From contig CM072336.1 in assembly GCA_036874045.1 (NCBI GenBank), positions 22,891,501 through 22,955,500 of the forward strand: a DNA stretch of 64,000 bases. The letters run 5' to 3'. How positions within the stretch are numbered: the first letter of the stretch is position 1; each line of letters opens with the position of its first letter. The DNA comes from Cymodocea nodosa (taxonomy: Eukaryota; Streptophyta; Magnoliopsida; Alismatales; Cymodoceaceae). Positions 1-18,703 of this stretch are shown here, in pieces. A program made the translations under genes and the position numbers. The notes under the pieces were generated by a model. The model was not told the DNA's origin. It did not search any database and worked only from the letters and a program-made list of their open reading frames with translations.

Positions 1-1406
1 AAGAAAAAGGAAAGGAAGGAGAAGAAGAACACACAAGATTTAACGTGATTCTACAACTACCTACGTCTACAGGTGTTGAAGTTCTTGTAATGCTTATTAC
101 AGTGCACACTCGCTCACACTTTGCTTCCTAAAAGCTTGTGCGTATACAACCCTATTTATAGGGCAAGATGCAAACCTCAGTTACAACAATTACAAGTTCT
201 ACCATTGTCTTCCATTAAACAGTCGTTGGGTTTCAGCAAATACTTCCAGAAGCTCCATTGGCTACACTTGCTAGATGGCTGGTAAGCCAGCCTCCTCAGT
301 TATTTGATTGAAGAGCTGATTTCCGAGTGAACTCTCCCAGATGCTTTGGTTGAGGTTCCAACTTTCCGCCACTGACTTCAGCTTTGCCTTTTTACAATCT
401 GAAGATTGTCTACACATACTACTACAACAGCTTAGACACGTAACTTTTCAGAAGTGAATAAAAAACTAGTAAAGCCAACTCCATGCTTGTGGTAAAATTT
501 GATGATAGGGTATTCTTTCTTTTTCCTTGTTATGCAAAATCTTGTGTACTTAGACATTCAATTTACCTCATCAATAGAAGGTAAGGAGAGTAAACAGCTG
601 AATTTTTGCCAATAGAAGGCACTGAGTATGAATCAACAAAGACTTGCATTTGATTCTCTCAAAGTCATTCAGGAACAAATCTCCCAAAGTTACGGAAAAG
701 GATATCAATACATTATTTGAATTAAATCATTACATCATTTTATTTGTAGAACTTTGAATATTCTGTGCTGAGGAGAAGCTTGCCACAGGATGAGTGGTCA
801 GATGTGAGGTGACAATGGTTAGTCACTAGGGAGGCACCAAAGCAATTCTTGTTTTACCTGTAGTGTCATTTTTTCTGAGGAAGCTTAAGATGGGATTTTG
901 ATTCCTACAATATTGTGAGGAATTTGGCCCTAAAATGGAACATATGCTTCACATTCTCAATCTTTTCATTTTGTTTCCTGAACAAAAAGAGCAATCATAC
1001 ACCTCGAATATTCATGGGTCACTGACCAAGATTTACAGCCGAACAATGGGTTCTCTTCAAATTTGAATGGATGGTAGGATCCACATTGTCAAGCTTTACA
1101 TTTTTATTTGTTCATTAATGTAGTAATTTGACTTATCGAATGGCCTTTGGCATATTGTCTGCTCTGAATTCATGCCTTTTTCTTGCATTATGGATTGACA
1201 ATAGTTAAAAAGCTTAACATTTACTTGAGGTTAGGAATAAAACGTCTTCCAACTTGTAACTCATTGTTTAATTGTATTCTGTGAATCTCAAAATAGATTA
1301 TTGATGTTGTTTATCCTGTTAATTTTTTTTGGTATGATTTTAGCTGAGGTCAATAGTGATTTTTGTCTTTTGTTTGCTGATAAATCGTGGTGCTACTGTT
1401 TTGCAG
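1..1406. other. Non-coding stretch upstream of the visible NAT10 exons
   Basis: I see no exon, RNA gene or transposon domain here. The first recognisable coding exon starts at 1407 after a normal acceptor (TTTTGCAG). The family's preceding exon, which ends in a short Leu/Ala-rich helix, was not found here. The stretch is therefore either a long intron of the NAT10-like gene or flanking DNA of a gene that has lost its 5' part. It is AT-rich and has no long open frame. Confidence 0.5.
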
Positions 1407-2998
1407 ATTCTAGATATTGTGCCAATAATTTCTCGCCAATATTTTTTGGAAGAGATTCCGGTTTCATTAGCATATAGCCATGCACTTGTTCTTTTCTGCA
1501 TGGGCTTGCAACACCATGACGTTACATATATTGAGGTTTGTTTGTCAGCTGATATGATCATTGTTCTTGCATTCTTGATAACTAAAGGTAATTAGTGGTA
1601 AGATTTGTAACCTTGCAAGTTCTACAGAAAGAGTTGGACGTAGAAAGACAGCAGGTAATTTCATCACTCAAGAAAACTATGAAAAAGTTGTACAAGCATC
1701 TGAACAGTCATTCAACTGAGATCAATTCAACACAACCTCTCAGAGAAGTAAGGGGGATCATTTATCATCCTTTTTTCCTCAACATGGAATGATTTCTATC
1801 TTTGCATCCTGCATTTATTAGTATTCAAGAACTATTACAATATTTGGTGCATATCTTTTATTAAAGAGTGAAAGATGCAACACAACTCAAATAAAAAAGG
1901 ATTCAACGCAACTGATGTACATACTAACAATTGCTCCTAGTGAGGATGGCATCACCACGTCAACTTTAATTTTGATGTACTGGATGTGGCAGTCTAGATA
2001 AAGCATTCTTCCAGGCTAATATTATTGATTATGAGCTTAAATAAATCAGTTTCCATGCGCATGATATCTGACCCTTTAAAAATAGCAAACACAAACTTTA
2101 GCACGACAAAACTTATTTTGATAAATTCTTTGTTTGGAAGTTTTATTAGTTGTACAACAGTTTTCATTTGTTTGTATTGAAGACAATTCATATTTATACC
2201 ATCTCTGCTTCAAGATTTTGCATATGTTGCACGTGAATTGTTTTTTTTCTCTAAACTTCTCCATCCCTGCTAGGTTTTCAACCCACCATTGTCATTCATC
2301 TTTGGCATTTTTGTACTTGTTTCTTTTCTGAGTTTCATGTGTTCAAGTATTAGCGATTATCTTTAGCACACCCATCTTTTCCGTTAAAGCACATATCAAT
2401 TTATTAATAAAGGATAATAGAAAAATTGTAATGATTGTGAGCGTGTCTGATTGGAAGCTTTCAAATTGTGCACGGGAAATGTGCTTGTTGTATTTGGTTA
2501 TTCATTTGCAACTTCGCGTGTTTTCTTTTTTGTCTGATATTTCTTTTCATTTGTTCAAACGAATATTGCTAAAATATTGTTGCTCAATGTAGACTGCTGC
2601 GGAGCCTCACAGTGTTTCGTTGGATGAACTCAATGAAGCAACCAAGGAAGTCGGAGTAAAAGCTGTCATTCTAGTTTATTTTTGCATTTAAGGGCTCTTA
2701 ATTTTTCAAAATTATTAATTTGCATATATTTTCCCAGAAAACAATGGAAATAGAGAATGGCGGGCCTCTCTACCCTGAACAATTGCAAAGGTACACGATT
2801 GTAGATAGAGATACTGACTTTGAGAGTGCTTTGCAAAACGTAAGGGGTGATGTTACTGCTGGTGGCGTCCTAAGTGTGAAATCTAGCTTAAAGCAGAAAC
2901 AGAAGCTGGGAACTAACAAGGAACCCGGAAACTTCAAAAAGAGGGGGAAAGAATTGGACAGATCCCACTCTAACAATAAGAGGAAGAAGAAGAATTAA
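1407..2998 (+). CDS. RNA cytidine acetyltransferase (NAT10/Kre33 family), C-terminal part only
   Basis: Family members place N4-acetylcytidine on 18S rRNA and tRNA in the nucleolus and help 18S rRNA processing. Four C-terminal exons are visible: 1407-1535, 1628-1747, 2593-2655 and 2738-2998 (stop at 2996-2998). All have GT-AG borders and keep frame. Exon 1 encodes ILDIVPIISRQYFLEEIPVS, which matches the tRNA-binding/helical end of plant NAT10 proteins. Exon 2 encodes the conserved ERQQVISSLKKTMKKLY segment. Exon 3 encodes EPHSVSLDELNEATKE. The last exon carries YTIVDRDTDFESALQN, a GGVLSVKSS motif and a Lys/Arg-rich basic tail, the usual nucleolar-type end of this family. The helicase and GNAT domains are not in the window, so the gene continues to the left or is 5'-truncated. 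No stops or frameshifts are seen. Assignment is by recalled family similarity. Confidence 0.82.
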
Positions 2999-4490
2999 TT
3001 CTACGTTGCAAAAGTATGCGTTGAGCATGCGCAGTTGAGACCACTTGGAAATTCATTTTTGAGATAAATTTGCCTGATGATTAGAATAACATAATGTATT
3101 TATTTATAGAAATTTAGGTACTCAAGGTATTATTGATAATGTATTTATTCATTTCAAGGTATTATTTATTATAGAAATTCTTGCTCAAGGCATTTTACAA
3201 GGGTTTTTTCGTTGATCCGGGCGTTATTCTTTGCGTACAAATAAATTGCCATTTCGGAATGAGATGGCCAAGATATGAAAAATGAATCTTATACTATGAA
3301 AATAATTCAAGTAAATATATCAAAGAATTACGGAATTGGGACATCTCATGCAAAACAATTGGTATTGGCTAAATTTATTTTTGATTGGTATAATCGTTTG
3401 CACGTCTCTCTTCTTACGAGGGAACTGAGGAGTGATAGTGGTAATGCTCTAGTACTTGAGTAAAATAACGGCTATTATATTATAGATGTTTTTGGCATTT
3501 GGTGCCCCTTGACAAGTTTCAAGTAACATCGTTCATGTGGATGATGCACATTTTAAGAGGAAATCATCTATTTTGGTTGCATCATTGCTGCAAGAAGTAT
3601 GGATTGAGACAATCATCTCTTTTTATTGGTTGTGTACATGTACGATTGGTTGTCGAGACGAGTGTCATGCACGATGATTACAAGAAGTGTCAATTAGGTT
3701 GGGTAAAGGAGCCTTAGAGGACATTAAAATAAGAACTACTTGGTAGCTTGAATTGCACATGGATGGTTGAAGAGGGTGAGGACATGGATAACAAGAACGA
3801 GTGTGTCAAAGTAACAAGAATCTTAAAGCCCAAAAATAATTATCACTTCGTTGTACAGGAAGACTAAGAATTATGATGACAAGAAGCAGAAGGGCTTCAA
3901 GAATTTTATATTGATTACAACTTGGGTGAATGTATTGGCTATGGTTCCTTTTCTTCCCTTTTCATGCCATGTCGATTGTATTATTTTTTGATGTGCTAAA
4001 AGGACAAAAGAGAGATGAAATAATACTCTGCAACAATTGAGAGTGATGACAATTTTAAAATGTCATCACTAATAAGGAGGGTGCATGAACAAAATGATGG
4101 GAAAATGAAGCCAATGTCTTCTACATAAGGAGGTGGTGTAAAAAAAGGTAGAAGAAAAAGGGACAGATTGTGCAAGGTAAAGAAAAGGAGTGGTTCTATT
4201 TTCATCATCTCCAATAGCCCTCAAAATTTTATAAAAAAAATTTCGGTACAAAGAATTTTCATAAGATGAGATGAATTACTATGGATGACACCACTTATAA
4301 ATTTATGCATATTGTTTGTAATTGTTTATTTGCTAATTATAGGGGAGTGGATTGAAGGAAATTGTGTGAATATATGCTATGGTATCAGATATTATAAGAT
4401 GGCTTGTTTTAAATAACAGATTATGGTCATCGGATTTTTAAATAAATAAACGGACCCAATAACTATTCGGATCCGGACCACCGATCACTC
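2999..4490. other. Intergenic region with a possible MULE-like transposase scrap
   Basis: The gap lies between the NAT10-like stop and the MCM4 promoter. At about 3520-3580 one + strand frame reads VHVDDAHFKRKSSILVASL, which resembles the first catalytic-Asp region of Mutator-like transposases. The surrounding frames are full of stops, so at most this is a decayed fragment. The rest is AT-rich with no recognisable feature. Confidence 0.3.
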
Positions 4491-4492
4491 TC

Positions 4493-4531
4493 TTCCCGCC
4501 AAAACCTCCCGCCAAAATATTCCCGCCAAAA
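4493..4531 (+). promoter_or_regulatory. Three tandem E2F-type sites upstream of MCM4
   Basis: Three near-identical copies of YTCCCGCCAAAA start at 4493 (TTCCCGCCAAAA), 4506 (CTCCCGCCAAAA) and 4520 (TTCCCGCCAAAA), with 13 and 14 bp between starts. They end about 50 bp before the MCM4 start codon. TTCCCGCC matches the plant E2F-DP consensus, and plant MCM genes are known E2F targets at the G1/S transition. The match and spacing are seen in sequence; binding is inferred. Confidence 0.8.
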
Positions 4532-4582
4532 ACTCCTCGGCCTGCCATCTTCTTCCTTCTTCCACCTCCCCAGTTCGCATCC

Positions 4583-10672
<6,090 letters not shown>

Positions 10673-13600
10673 GGCTGGAATTTGGAGATTCTCATAATCT
10701 CATTTCGCGACTCAAAGCAATTGCAAGCTTTTGTTACATGTGGCTAGAAATTTACAAGGAGAGATTATATGATCCTGAACCTGAAACCCGATGTAATGGC
10801 TCACCGCTGGTATAGAATTATTTTCATAATTTAATTTTTTATTGTTTATCTGTGATGATAAATTTTAGGCATCTGTTTGTACATAATTACCGTAATGCCT
10901 GTATCTGTTTTTACATGTCTACCACTCCATTTCGTTGGAAAATCTGCTGAAATTTATTTGGGAAGGGATAACAATTTCTTAAAAGCTGATGCAATTTTTT
11001 GTATGTTTAATATTTTTTTCATCATCCATAAGATGCTTTGGGTCCCATTGTCAAATTTTCAGCTAAGATGCTATTGCACTGGAATAATCTAAAGTATTTG
11101 GATGTATCATTATTATTACTTAATTGTTATGGACAATCTAAACTTGATCAAGTTCTCAATCTTGTGTTTTCATGTTTTTGTCGTATGTAAAGTGAATAGT
11201 TTTTCTTCTTCTGCGTTTATTTGCAGGTGGTTGAATACCTTACGTATTTACCACTGATTCCTCTCTGGTTGATGTTGATGTAAGTCGTTCTCAACGTTCA
11301 CTCTATTACGGCAAATGGTGATCTCTCAGATACTTTTTACTCGTGTCTTTTGGTTCTAGGAATAACGACCGATTTCCTCTTTCTTTATCTGGTTTCACTT
11401 GCATTTCCCCATCTTTATTCTTTTATCCATGTATACTTGGGTATTCAGCCACTGGAGTCAAATAATCCTAGCATTAATCCCCAAAAAAGTATCAATCCAA
11501 CTTATCACCAAGTAGAGAATGACACTAAGAAGTCTGTCTACCTCTAAAAAAATAAAAATTGATGGGTGGCCAATTGTTGAAGTAAAGAATGGTACCAAGA
11601 GCTCATCACCAAGACAAGTGCACTTGTGGGCCACTTTGAGGTTAACTTCAAGCTTATCCCATTGTTGAAGACACAATTCATGTTGGGTGGGTGGCCTATT
11701 ATTATTTATTTTCTCATGCACAAGCGTACAGTTTATGCTACGGTTGGAGATCGACAACCACAAGCTACGGAGAAAGCGGCCTATTTTGACGAATATATTG
11801 TTCTCGTCGTTGGAATAAGTAGACAACCAATCATTTATTCTTTTCTCATTGTCAGGACTATGTTTTCTTTTAATAATGTAAAAATTTAACGATAAATATA
11901 AAATTCACTATGTTCATTATAGGATAGATGATAGAAGAGGAAATAAAGATGAAGAAGATTATCGAAAAAAGATGACTTGATGAAGATCAAGCGAAGAAAA
12001 ATGACTTAGGGCGTTACATTTTATCATTTTTATAACGACTTGTATTATTGTTGTTGTACTTTGGTTTATGAAGTTCTGAGGTAAAAATGTAAATTCCCAG
12101 TCAACTCTCCTATTATAAGGATTTACATTGGGACATAGAGTACACGCACATACTTAGGGAAATTCTACACAGAGGACACGTGAAAGAAAATTGTCCATTA
12201 TTAAAGACGAGTTTTTCAAGAGAAGAAGATAATAATAATCTAATAAAAAAGGTTCTCCAAAGTAAGATAACCTTAAGAGGTTTCACATAGGAAGGAAGGT
12301 GCACAAAAGAAAGTGATGAATTTCATCGATTGAAAATTAACATTCCCCCTCCCCCCTTTTCACATCCTTCGTTCGCTTGTCTCGATTTTCCCTCTCCGTC
12401 TACATCGATTCCATTCTCATCGCACATATGTTTGCTACGTTTCAAGGTTAGGGTTTGCTATGCACATGTTCAATGTGTCATTTCTTTTGCTCGACCTCTC
12501 CTCTCCTTCTGCCTTGAACCCTTTAAACCTTTGCTTAAGCCATCTCTTCTACTTGACCTCCTCTACCCTGCCACCCTTGAACCCCTCCCTAAGGCATCTT
12601 ATGGGATGGCCATGTGCTTCAGACTCATGACCATCTTTGGCAACAAATATAGAGATTAAATAAAAGTTGAGATTGCCCAAGGTCTCCATTTATCTAATGA
12701 TATATTGTTTCACCTAATGGTATGCTATTCTAAAATAAATACAAAAAAAAAAATTTAATTTATGTTAAATCATGCTAAACGAAACATATAATTATGATAA
12801 ATTCTTTTAATTTTTTTCAACAATTTTCCTTTTCATCAAATTTTAAGTGCACAAATAAGTTTGTTTTTTTAACTTAACTTTTTAAGTATACGAATAAGTA
12901 TATAAAGGAACTCACTCTTGAATTATATAAGGAAATTCTTTGTGATGATCCTCCTCTTCCTCATTAGATTATCTTTTATTATAATTTAAAAATTTTATCA
13001 AGTTTTGTCATCATAAAAAAAAAAGATATTATTAAAAATATATATTTTTAATTGATTTTCATGGTGTAAAACTTAATGATAAACATAAAATTCATTACAT
13101 ATATTAAATTTATTGCAAGACATAAATAATGAAAGAAGAAGCAAACATTAAGAAGGTGGAGGATCAAAAAAGATTATTAAAAGGAAGATTAATGGATGAA
13201 GATCAATCGAAGAAGAAATGATTTTGGAAGTCCAACCCTGCGCTCCTCCTTCCTGCAAAAATAAGTTAAGAGCGAAACTCTATTTTAAGAAACAGTATAC
13301 CAATTTTCTTAATTAAAATCTTGATCTGTTTATGAAGTAAGAAATAGTATACCAATTGCATGAAATTGACATATCACCTTTATTAGTGTTACAATCTTAG
13401 TCCAACGAATAACATAAAAAAAACAATATGTCATTGCCGTCTTTACGTAGAGAGAGTAGAGTTAGAAGTTACCTCATCTCTAAAATTTTTTCTCATAATC
13501 TATCATCATTTATATGATTCTGCAAATTTTAGCCTTATATTTGGTGAAGCAAAACACGTACAAAAATAAAAGAATGTAGCCTTAGAGATGTGACTTATGA

Positions 13601-14098
13601 TCATAAAAACATAAAATGTGTCGATGATCATTGCATGCATGTTGAGATTAATCATTACTTTTTAAATGAATATATAATAATATATATAATTCAGATTAAT
13701 ATGAAAATTTTATTATATAATTCAGATTACTATACTTTGTTGATCAGTTGATGTTGACTTGTAATTTTTATTTTTAATAAAAATCTTAATTTTCAAAGTT
13801 ATCAGATTACAAAATTACCCCTTTCTACAAATGCAGATAGCTGGCCCGTGGTAATCTCAGTTTGATATGAGAAGGGTATGGTGTAATTTATTATATTATA
13901 TAATAAACTACACATAGAATAACTAATAAAATAATTATTTTTAATTTTTAAAATAAAATATTAATTAAAAAATGTTGTCAGTAATGGCACCGCCGGTAAT
14001 ATTTTGGTGAGCAACCATTATAAGTAAACTTGAAGGTTTGATATGACAAAAGGAACAGTTGTCACTCCTCTCTCCCTTTCCCCTTCCTGACCGGAGCG
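10673..14098. other. Intergenic region between MCM4 and VPE, with a dispersed repeat pair
   Basis: The left part (to about 11,350) probably holds the MCM4 3' UTR and trailer. Two segments, about 11876-12010 and 13064-13230, share a degenerate sequence: a TAAAATTCA block followed by a purine-rich GAAGAAGA tract with GATGAAGATCAA and CGAAGAA. They look like two diverged copies of one unclassified repeat. Between and after them the DNA is very AT-rich (about 12,660-14,000, including long TATA runs near 13,670-13,740). Open frames at 11,350-11,890 and 12,330-12,659 have no recognisable domain or splice structure. I see no gene here. Confidence 0.5.
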
Positions 14099-17000
14099 AT
14101 GGCTCCGATCTCTGGATCGATCCTCGCTCTCCTCCTCGTCTCGTCCGCCTTCATCTCCGCCGTTGACTCCTCCCGCTTGACCCCGTTCATCCAGTTGCCT
14201 TCGGAACGCGGAACGACCGGCCCCGCCGTAGGGGAAGACGGCACCGGCTTCGTCGGGACGAGGTGGGCCGTACTGATCGCAGGGTCGTCCGGGTATGGAA
14301 ACTACCGGCATCAGGTACGGTTTCAAAATCCTAAAAAGAGTTTCTTTTGTTTTCGTTTTAGTTTTTCCTTTCTTTGACGCTTGCTTATTTCTGTCGTGTT
14401 TGTTGGTTGTGGATGATGATGATGGTTATTCGAGTTGTAGGATTTTGACTGGTAGGTTTTCCTTTACTATTTGGTTTTAGGTTTCTAGAAAGGATATGGG
14501 GAGATTAGATTGTGTGTTTCGTTAGATGGTGTGTACGTAGGTTGAGGGATATGATATTAAGATGTACTTTTTTGTTGCGATATTTTGAGGTTGGGAATTT
14601 CGACCCATATGATATTATGACGTGATTTCCAGCACGGTCGTCAAGGATGGCATTTTGGTTCATGAACACATCGTACTATGAAATTTTTTTGCATCTCTAA
14701 GATTATAAGTTGGTACACAAAATGAGTAAATTTCGAAAAAAAATTAATCGTTTGTTGGATAAATGATTGAAACTTGCTGTTTATGCTCCATAGAGGCGGT
14801 TCCTGTTCTTATTCTGGAAATATCCACGGTCAGATGATGGAGAATGAATGGTGATCTGATGAACAGGTTCATCTGGAATAATATTGGGTCACACCACCAA
14901 ATGCTAGTTATTCTATTCATTCCTCTAAAGCATAAACGCTCTCCAGAAAGATCCCTTTAGTGCCAGTATACCACCTCCTTTTTTCGCATAGTTGCTCTTC
15001 TCAATTATACTTGTCTGGTTAACAATTAAAATAACTTGTAAATTTTATTTAACGTAATCGATTTCTCCAAAATTATGGTTGGCTTTGGTTACCTTGTTGT
15101 ATGTGTCTAATATGCAGATGAAAATAATTAACCTAGTTTTCTATGTCAGGCTGATGTATGCCATGCGTATCAAATTATGAAAAAGGGTGGCTTGAAAGAT
15201 GAAAATATCATTGTCTTTATGTATGATGATATTGCTTACAACAGGAACAATCCAAGACCTGGCACTATTATCAACCATCCTCAAGGTGGGGATGTGTATG
15301 CTGGAGTACCCAAGGTCTGTTTCACCGAACAAATTGAATCAATTAGTCACTTTAACTTATCTAATATTCTTACATTTTCTCAGGATTATGTTGGAAATGA
15401 TGTTAATGTTCAAAACTTTTTTGCTGTTCTTCTTGGAAACAAAACTGCCATAACCGGTGGTAGTGGGAAGGTTGTTAATAGTGGCCCCAATGACCATATA
15501 TTTATATTTTATTCTGATCATGGTGGTCCTGGAGTCCTTGGTGAGTGCTCATGAATTCCTTGTAATGACGATTCTTAACTAGCATAAAGAACATCAAATT
15601 TGTTGTCAATCAGGAACACTTGATATCAATATCCAGCAAACTATTGCCTTAAATTGGAAGTAAGTCATAGAATAGTTGACAGTATGATCACTTATGCATG
15701 CTTTGAATTTCTGTTTATTCTAAAATCTTCAGAGCTTAGTTTGAAGCTTTGGAATAGCATTTCTAGAAATTGGAAATACTGTGCTTGTGTTGGGTTATAA
15801 ACCTTCTTTTCGGTAGGAAAGGTGCATTCTCAAAAAAAGATATTTCATCTCAGGTGTGCTGAGCAATAGGAAAAGGTGCTTGGATATTTGCTTTTCTCAT
15901 CAGATTTTGTCTTAAAATGTAAACCACTAACAAATTCGAATGGCTAGGTTGATCATGAGTCGTGACTGGCATTTTTATTGCATTGTAAATTGACTTTTCA
16001 TATTTATGTTTATTTTTCTTGATCTAGCAATTGTGGTAACCTTGCTGTTTAGCAAAACAAAAACTGATGATTCTTTGTTGTCCAGGGATGCCTACATATC
16101 CTTACCTTTATGCAGATGATTTAATTGATGTCTTGAAGAGGAAAAATGCTTTGGCTTCATATAAAAGCATGGTAACTAAAATTAGGAATTTTCTTACCCT
16201 AAATTCGGTGCTGGAAGAGCGTACAAACACAAGTTTGTTGCCTTGCTTTCTGTTTATAGGTTTTCTACCTTGAAGCATGTGAATCTGGAAGTATATTTGA
16301 GGGTCTACTACCGGAAGGCATGAACATTTATGCCACCACAGCAGCAAATGCTTTTGAGAGTAGCTGGGGTACTTACTGTCCTGGAATGTTTCCTAGTCCT
16401 CCTCCAGAATATGACACCTGTATAGGAGATTTGTATAGTGTTGCATGGATGGAGGACAGGTAGGCTTCATTCTGCTTTGACTCAATGCAAATGATCTAAA
16501 TCATATTGTGTAGGTGATTGGCTAATGCCTGTTTTGGCCATATTCTCTTTCATTTTTACAAGTATGATAGAGGACTCAACTAGTATAACCCTTATAGGTT
16601 TAGTGACATACTACTATTATTTTGTAATATTTTTATAGTTCAACATATGTTTTTTTTTAAGGAGTTCAACATGTGTTGATTTTTTTCTCTCTTTTGATCA
16701 GTGACATCCACAATTTGTACACAGAGTCTCTTCAACAGCAGTATCACCTAGTGGGTCTTCCACCTTGTTCTTTTCTTTTTATTTTCCATATATGAGTTTA
16801 ACTCATCTGAGTTCTTTTCATTGCTTCATCAGGTCAAAGATCGCACTTCTGCATATAACACATATGATTCTGGTTCCCATGTTATGGAATATGGAGATAC
16901 GGACCTTAGTGTTGAACATCTTTCCCTGTACATTGGGTCAAACCCTGAAAATGATAATTACACTTTTATTGAAAGAAACTCTTTACCTTCATGGTCAATG

Positions 17001-18703
17001 GCTGTGAATCAACGGGATGCAGACCTTATGTACTACTGGAGTAAGGTCAGTTCATTTCAATTTTCAGATAATATTTAATTTAATTGGTATTCAAGATATT
17101 TTTAGGCTAATTTTTAATTTGATTGTCACACTCCCATTTTTGTTCCTTTTTATCACTGCAGTTTAGAAAATCACCTGAAGGTTCTTCAAAAAAACTTGAA
17201 GCAGAAAGAGAATTGTTTGATGTGATGTCTCACAGATTGCATGTTGACAAAAGCATGGAACTTATTGGAAAACTTCTTTTTGGATTAGAGAAAGGTGCAG
17301 AAATACTTAAAGAAGTTCAACCTGCAGGGAAACCATTAACAGATGATTGGAAGTGCCTTAAATCAATGGTAAGCAGTTGCAGCTTCTGCACTCTGCATTT
17401 GGTTCTCTTTTTCTTTGATGTCTCTTGCTCCCCACTTCATGATAATTCCACCACTTGATCTTTCTAGGAATTACAATAGCATGATTTATCAATAGATTAT
17501 GGCATACAATGATATAATAAAGCAAATATAACTAGGTTGGTGACTTCAGAAATTTGGAAGTTCCTTGTCTTAGGATATATCTTACGTATCCATTGAAATT
17601 GTATATTTGTTTCATATTTCTACCGATATGTCTGCCCAAAAAAGGACCAATCAATGCAATTAGAGACCTTGTTTCACTTAGACATCATACATAACCCACA
17701 TGCTTTGCGAGCTTTTATATCATTTCAGATTTCAGATTTTTGATTTGCTTTTCTTGCAACGGTCAAGGTTCAAAAAATCATTAATCTATCATTTAATAGT
17801 TTTTGATGGAATGATTAGCTCATTCATATTGATGTGGGGCATTACAGGATATATGGACTTGCAAGTTCTTGTTGATGTTACTTATAACATATCATCTAAA
17901 AGTAACATATTCTTCTGGAAATATATTCATCTGGTGCAAATACCATTGGAACTCTCCCATTCTTGCTGCAATTACACAAGGATTAACTAAAGGATCTGCT
18001 TGAAATATAATTTCACTCCTCAACTTCCATATTGTCCAATGGCACATAAGAATTCTCTTTAAGACATTAATGATATAAAATATAATTTTATCCTCTAGTT
18101 CAGTGAACAATATCTGACCACGCTAACAATTGATATGTTTGCCCTAATCAGCAATTCAAAAATTCATCATTGTCCTATTGATTAACTAGACTACTAAGTG
18201 TGAGCTCCTTCATAAAGAAAACAGTGGGGGGCTGACAATCAAAGTCAATGAATTGTGTCACCAGAGCCTAGGCCGTCATACTAGTTGAAAAACCTTGATT
18301 CCTTGAATTTGTTGTGCATAGTTGAGTGCAGACTTTTAAAACAACCATATTCTTCATCTTGCTGGTTTTCATTGATCTGAGATGAGATAAAAGCTTATGG
18401 TAGCTAGTAGTGCTTGCAACTTGCATTTCACAAAAATCATGGATGTATGTATATATGAGTGAGAACTTTTGAATCTGTTTGATGCCCGTTGTTACAAACC
18501 TTTCAAGCATTTTTCCACAGGTAAGGACTTTTGAGTCACATTGTGGATCTCTTTCCCAATACGGAATGAAACACATGCGTTCCCTTGCAAACATCTGCAA
18601 TGCTGGTGTGACGAACGATATGATGTCAAAGTCTGCTGCTCAAGCCTGTCCCAAGGTTCCGTCTGGTCGCTGGAGCTTGCTCGACAGGGGCTTCAGTGCT
18701 TAG
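14099..18703 (+). CDS. VPE: Vacuolar processing enzyme (legumain, asparaginyl endopeptidase)
   Basis: C13-family cysteine protease that cleaves after Asn/Asp to mature vacuolar proteins and acts in plant cell death. Nine exons: 14099-14314, 15150-15314, 15384-15540, 16086-16171, 16260-16459, 16702-16750, 16833-17045, 17162-17368, 18521-18703. They join in frame to 491 aa, a normal VPE length. A hydrophobic signal peptide covers about residues 4-21 and is followed by a short propeptide. The catalytic His lies in YSDHGGPG (about H173) and the catalytic Cys in EACESGS (about C215). [20 protein letters not shown] and the Cys-containing C-terminal prodomain ([21 protein letters not shown]) are typical. 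Both catalytic residues are intact and all borders are GT-AG. The first exon is GC-rich and later ones AT-rich. I cannot tell the alpha, beta, gamma or delta subtype without a tree. Confidence 0.95.

Noticed and set aside
12330..12659. 109-aa + strand open frame
   Set aside because: Pro/Ser/Phe-rich low-complexity product with no domain or promoter; probably chance in a pyrimidine-rich patch.
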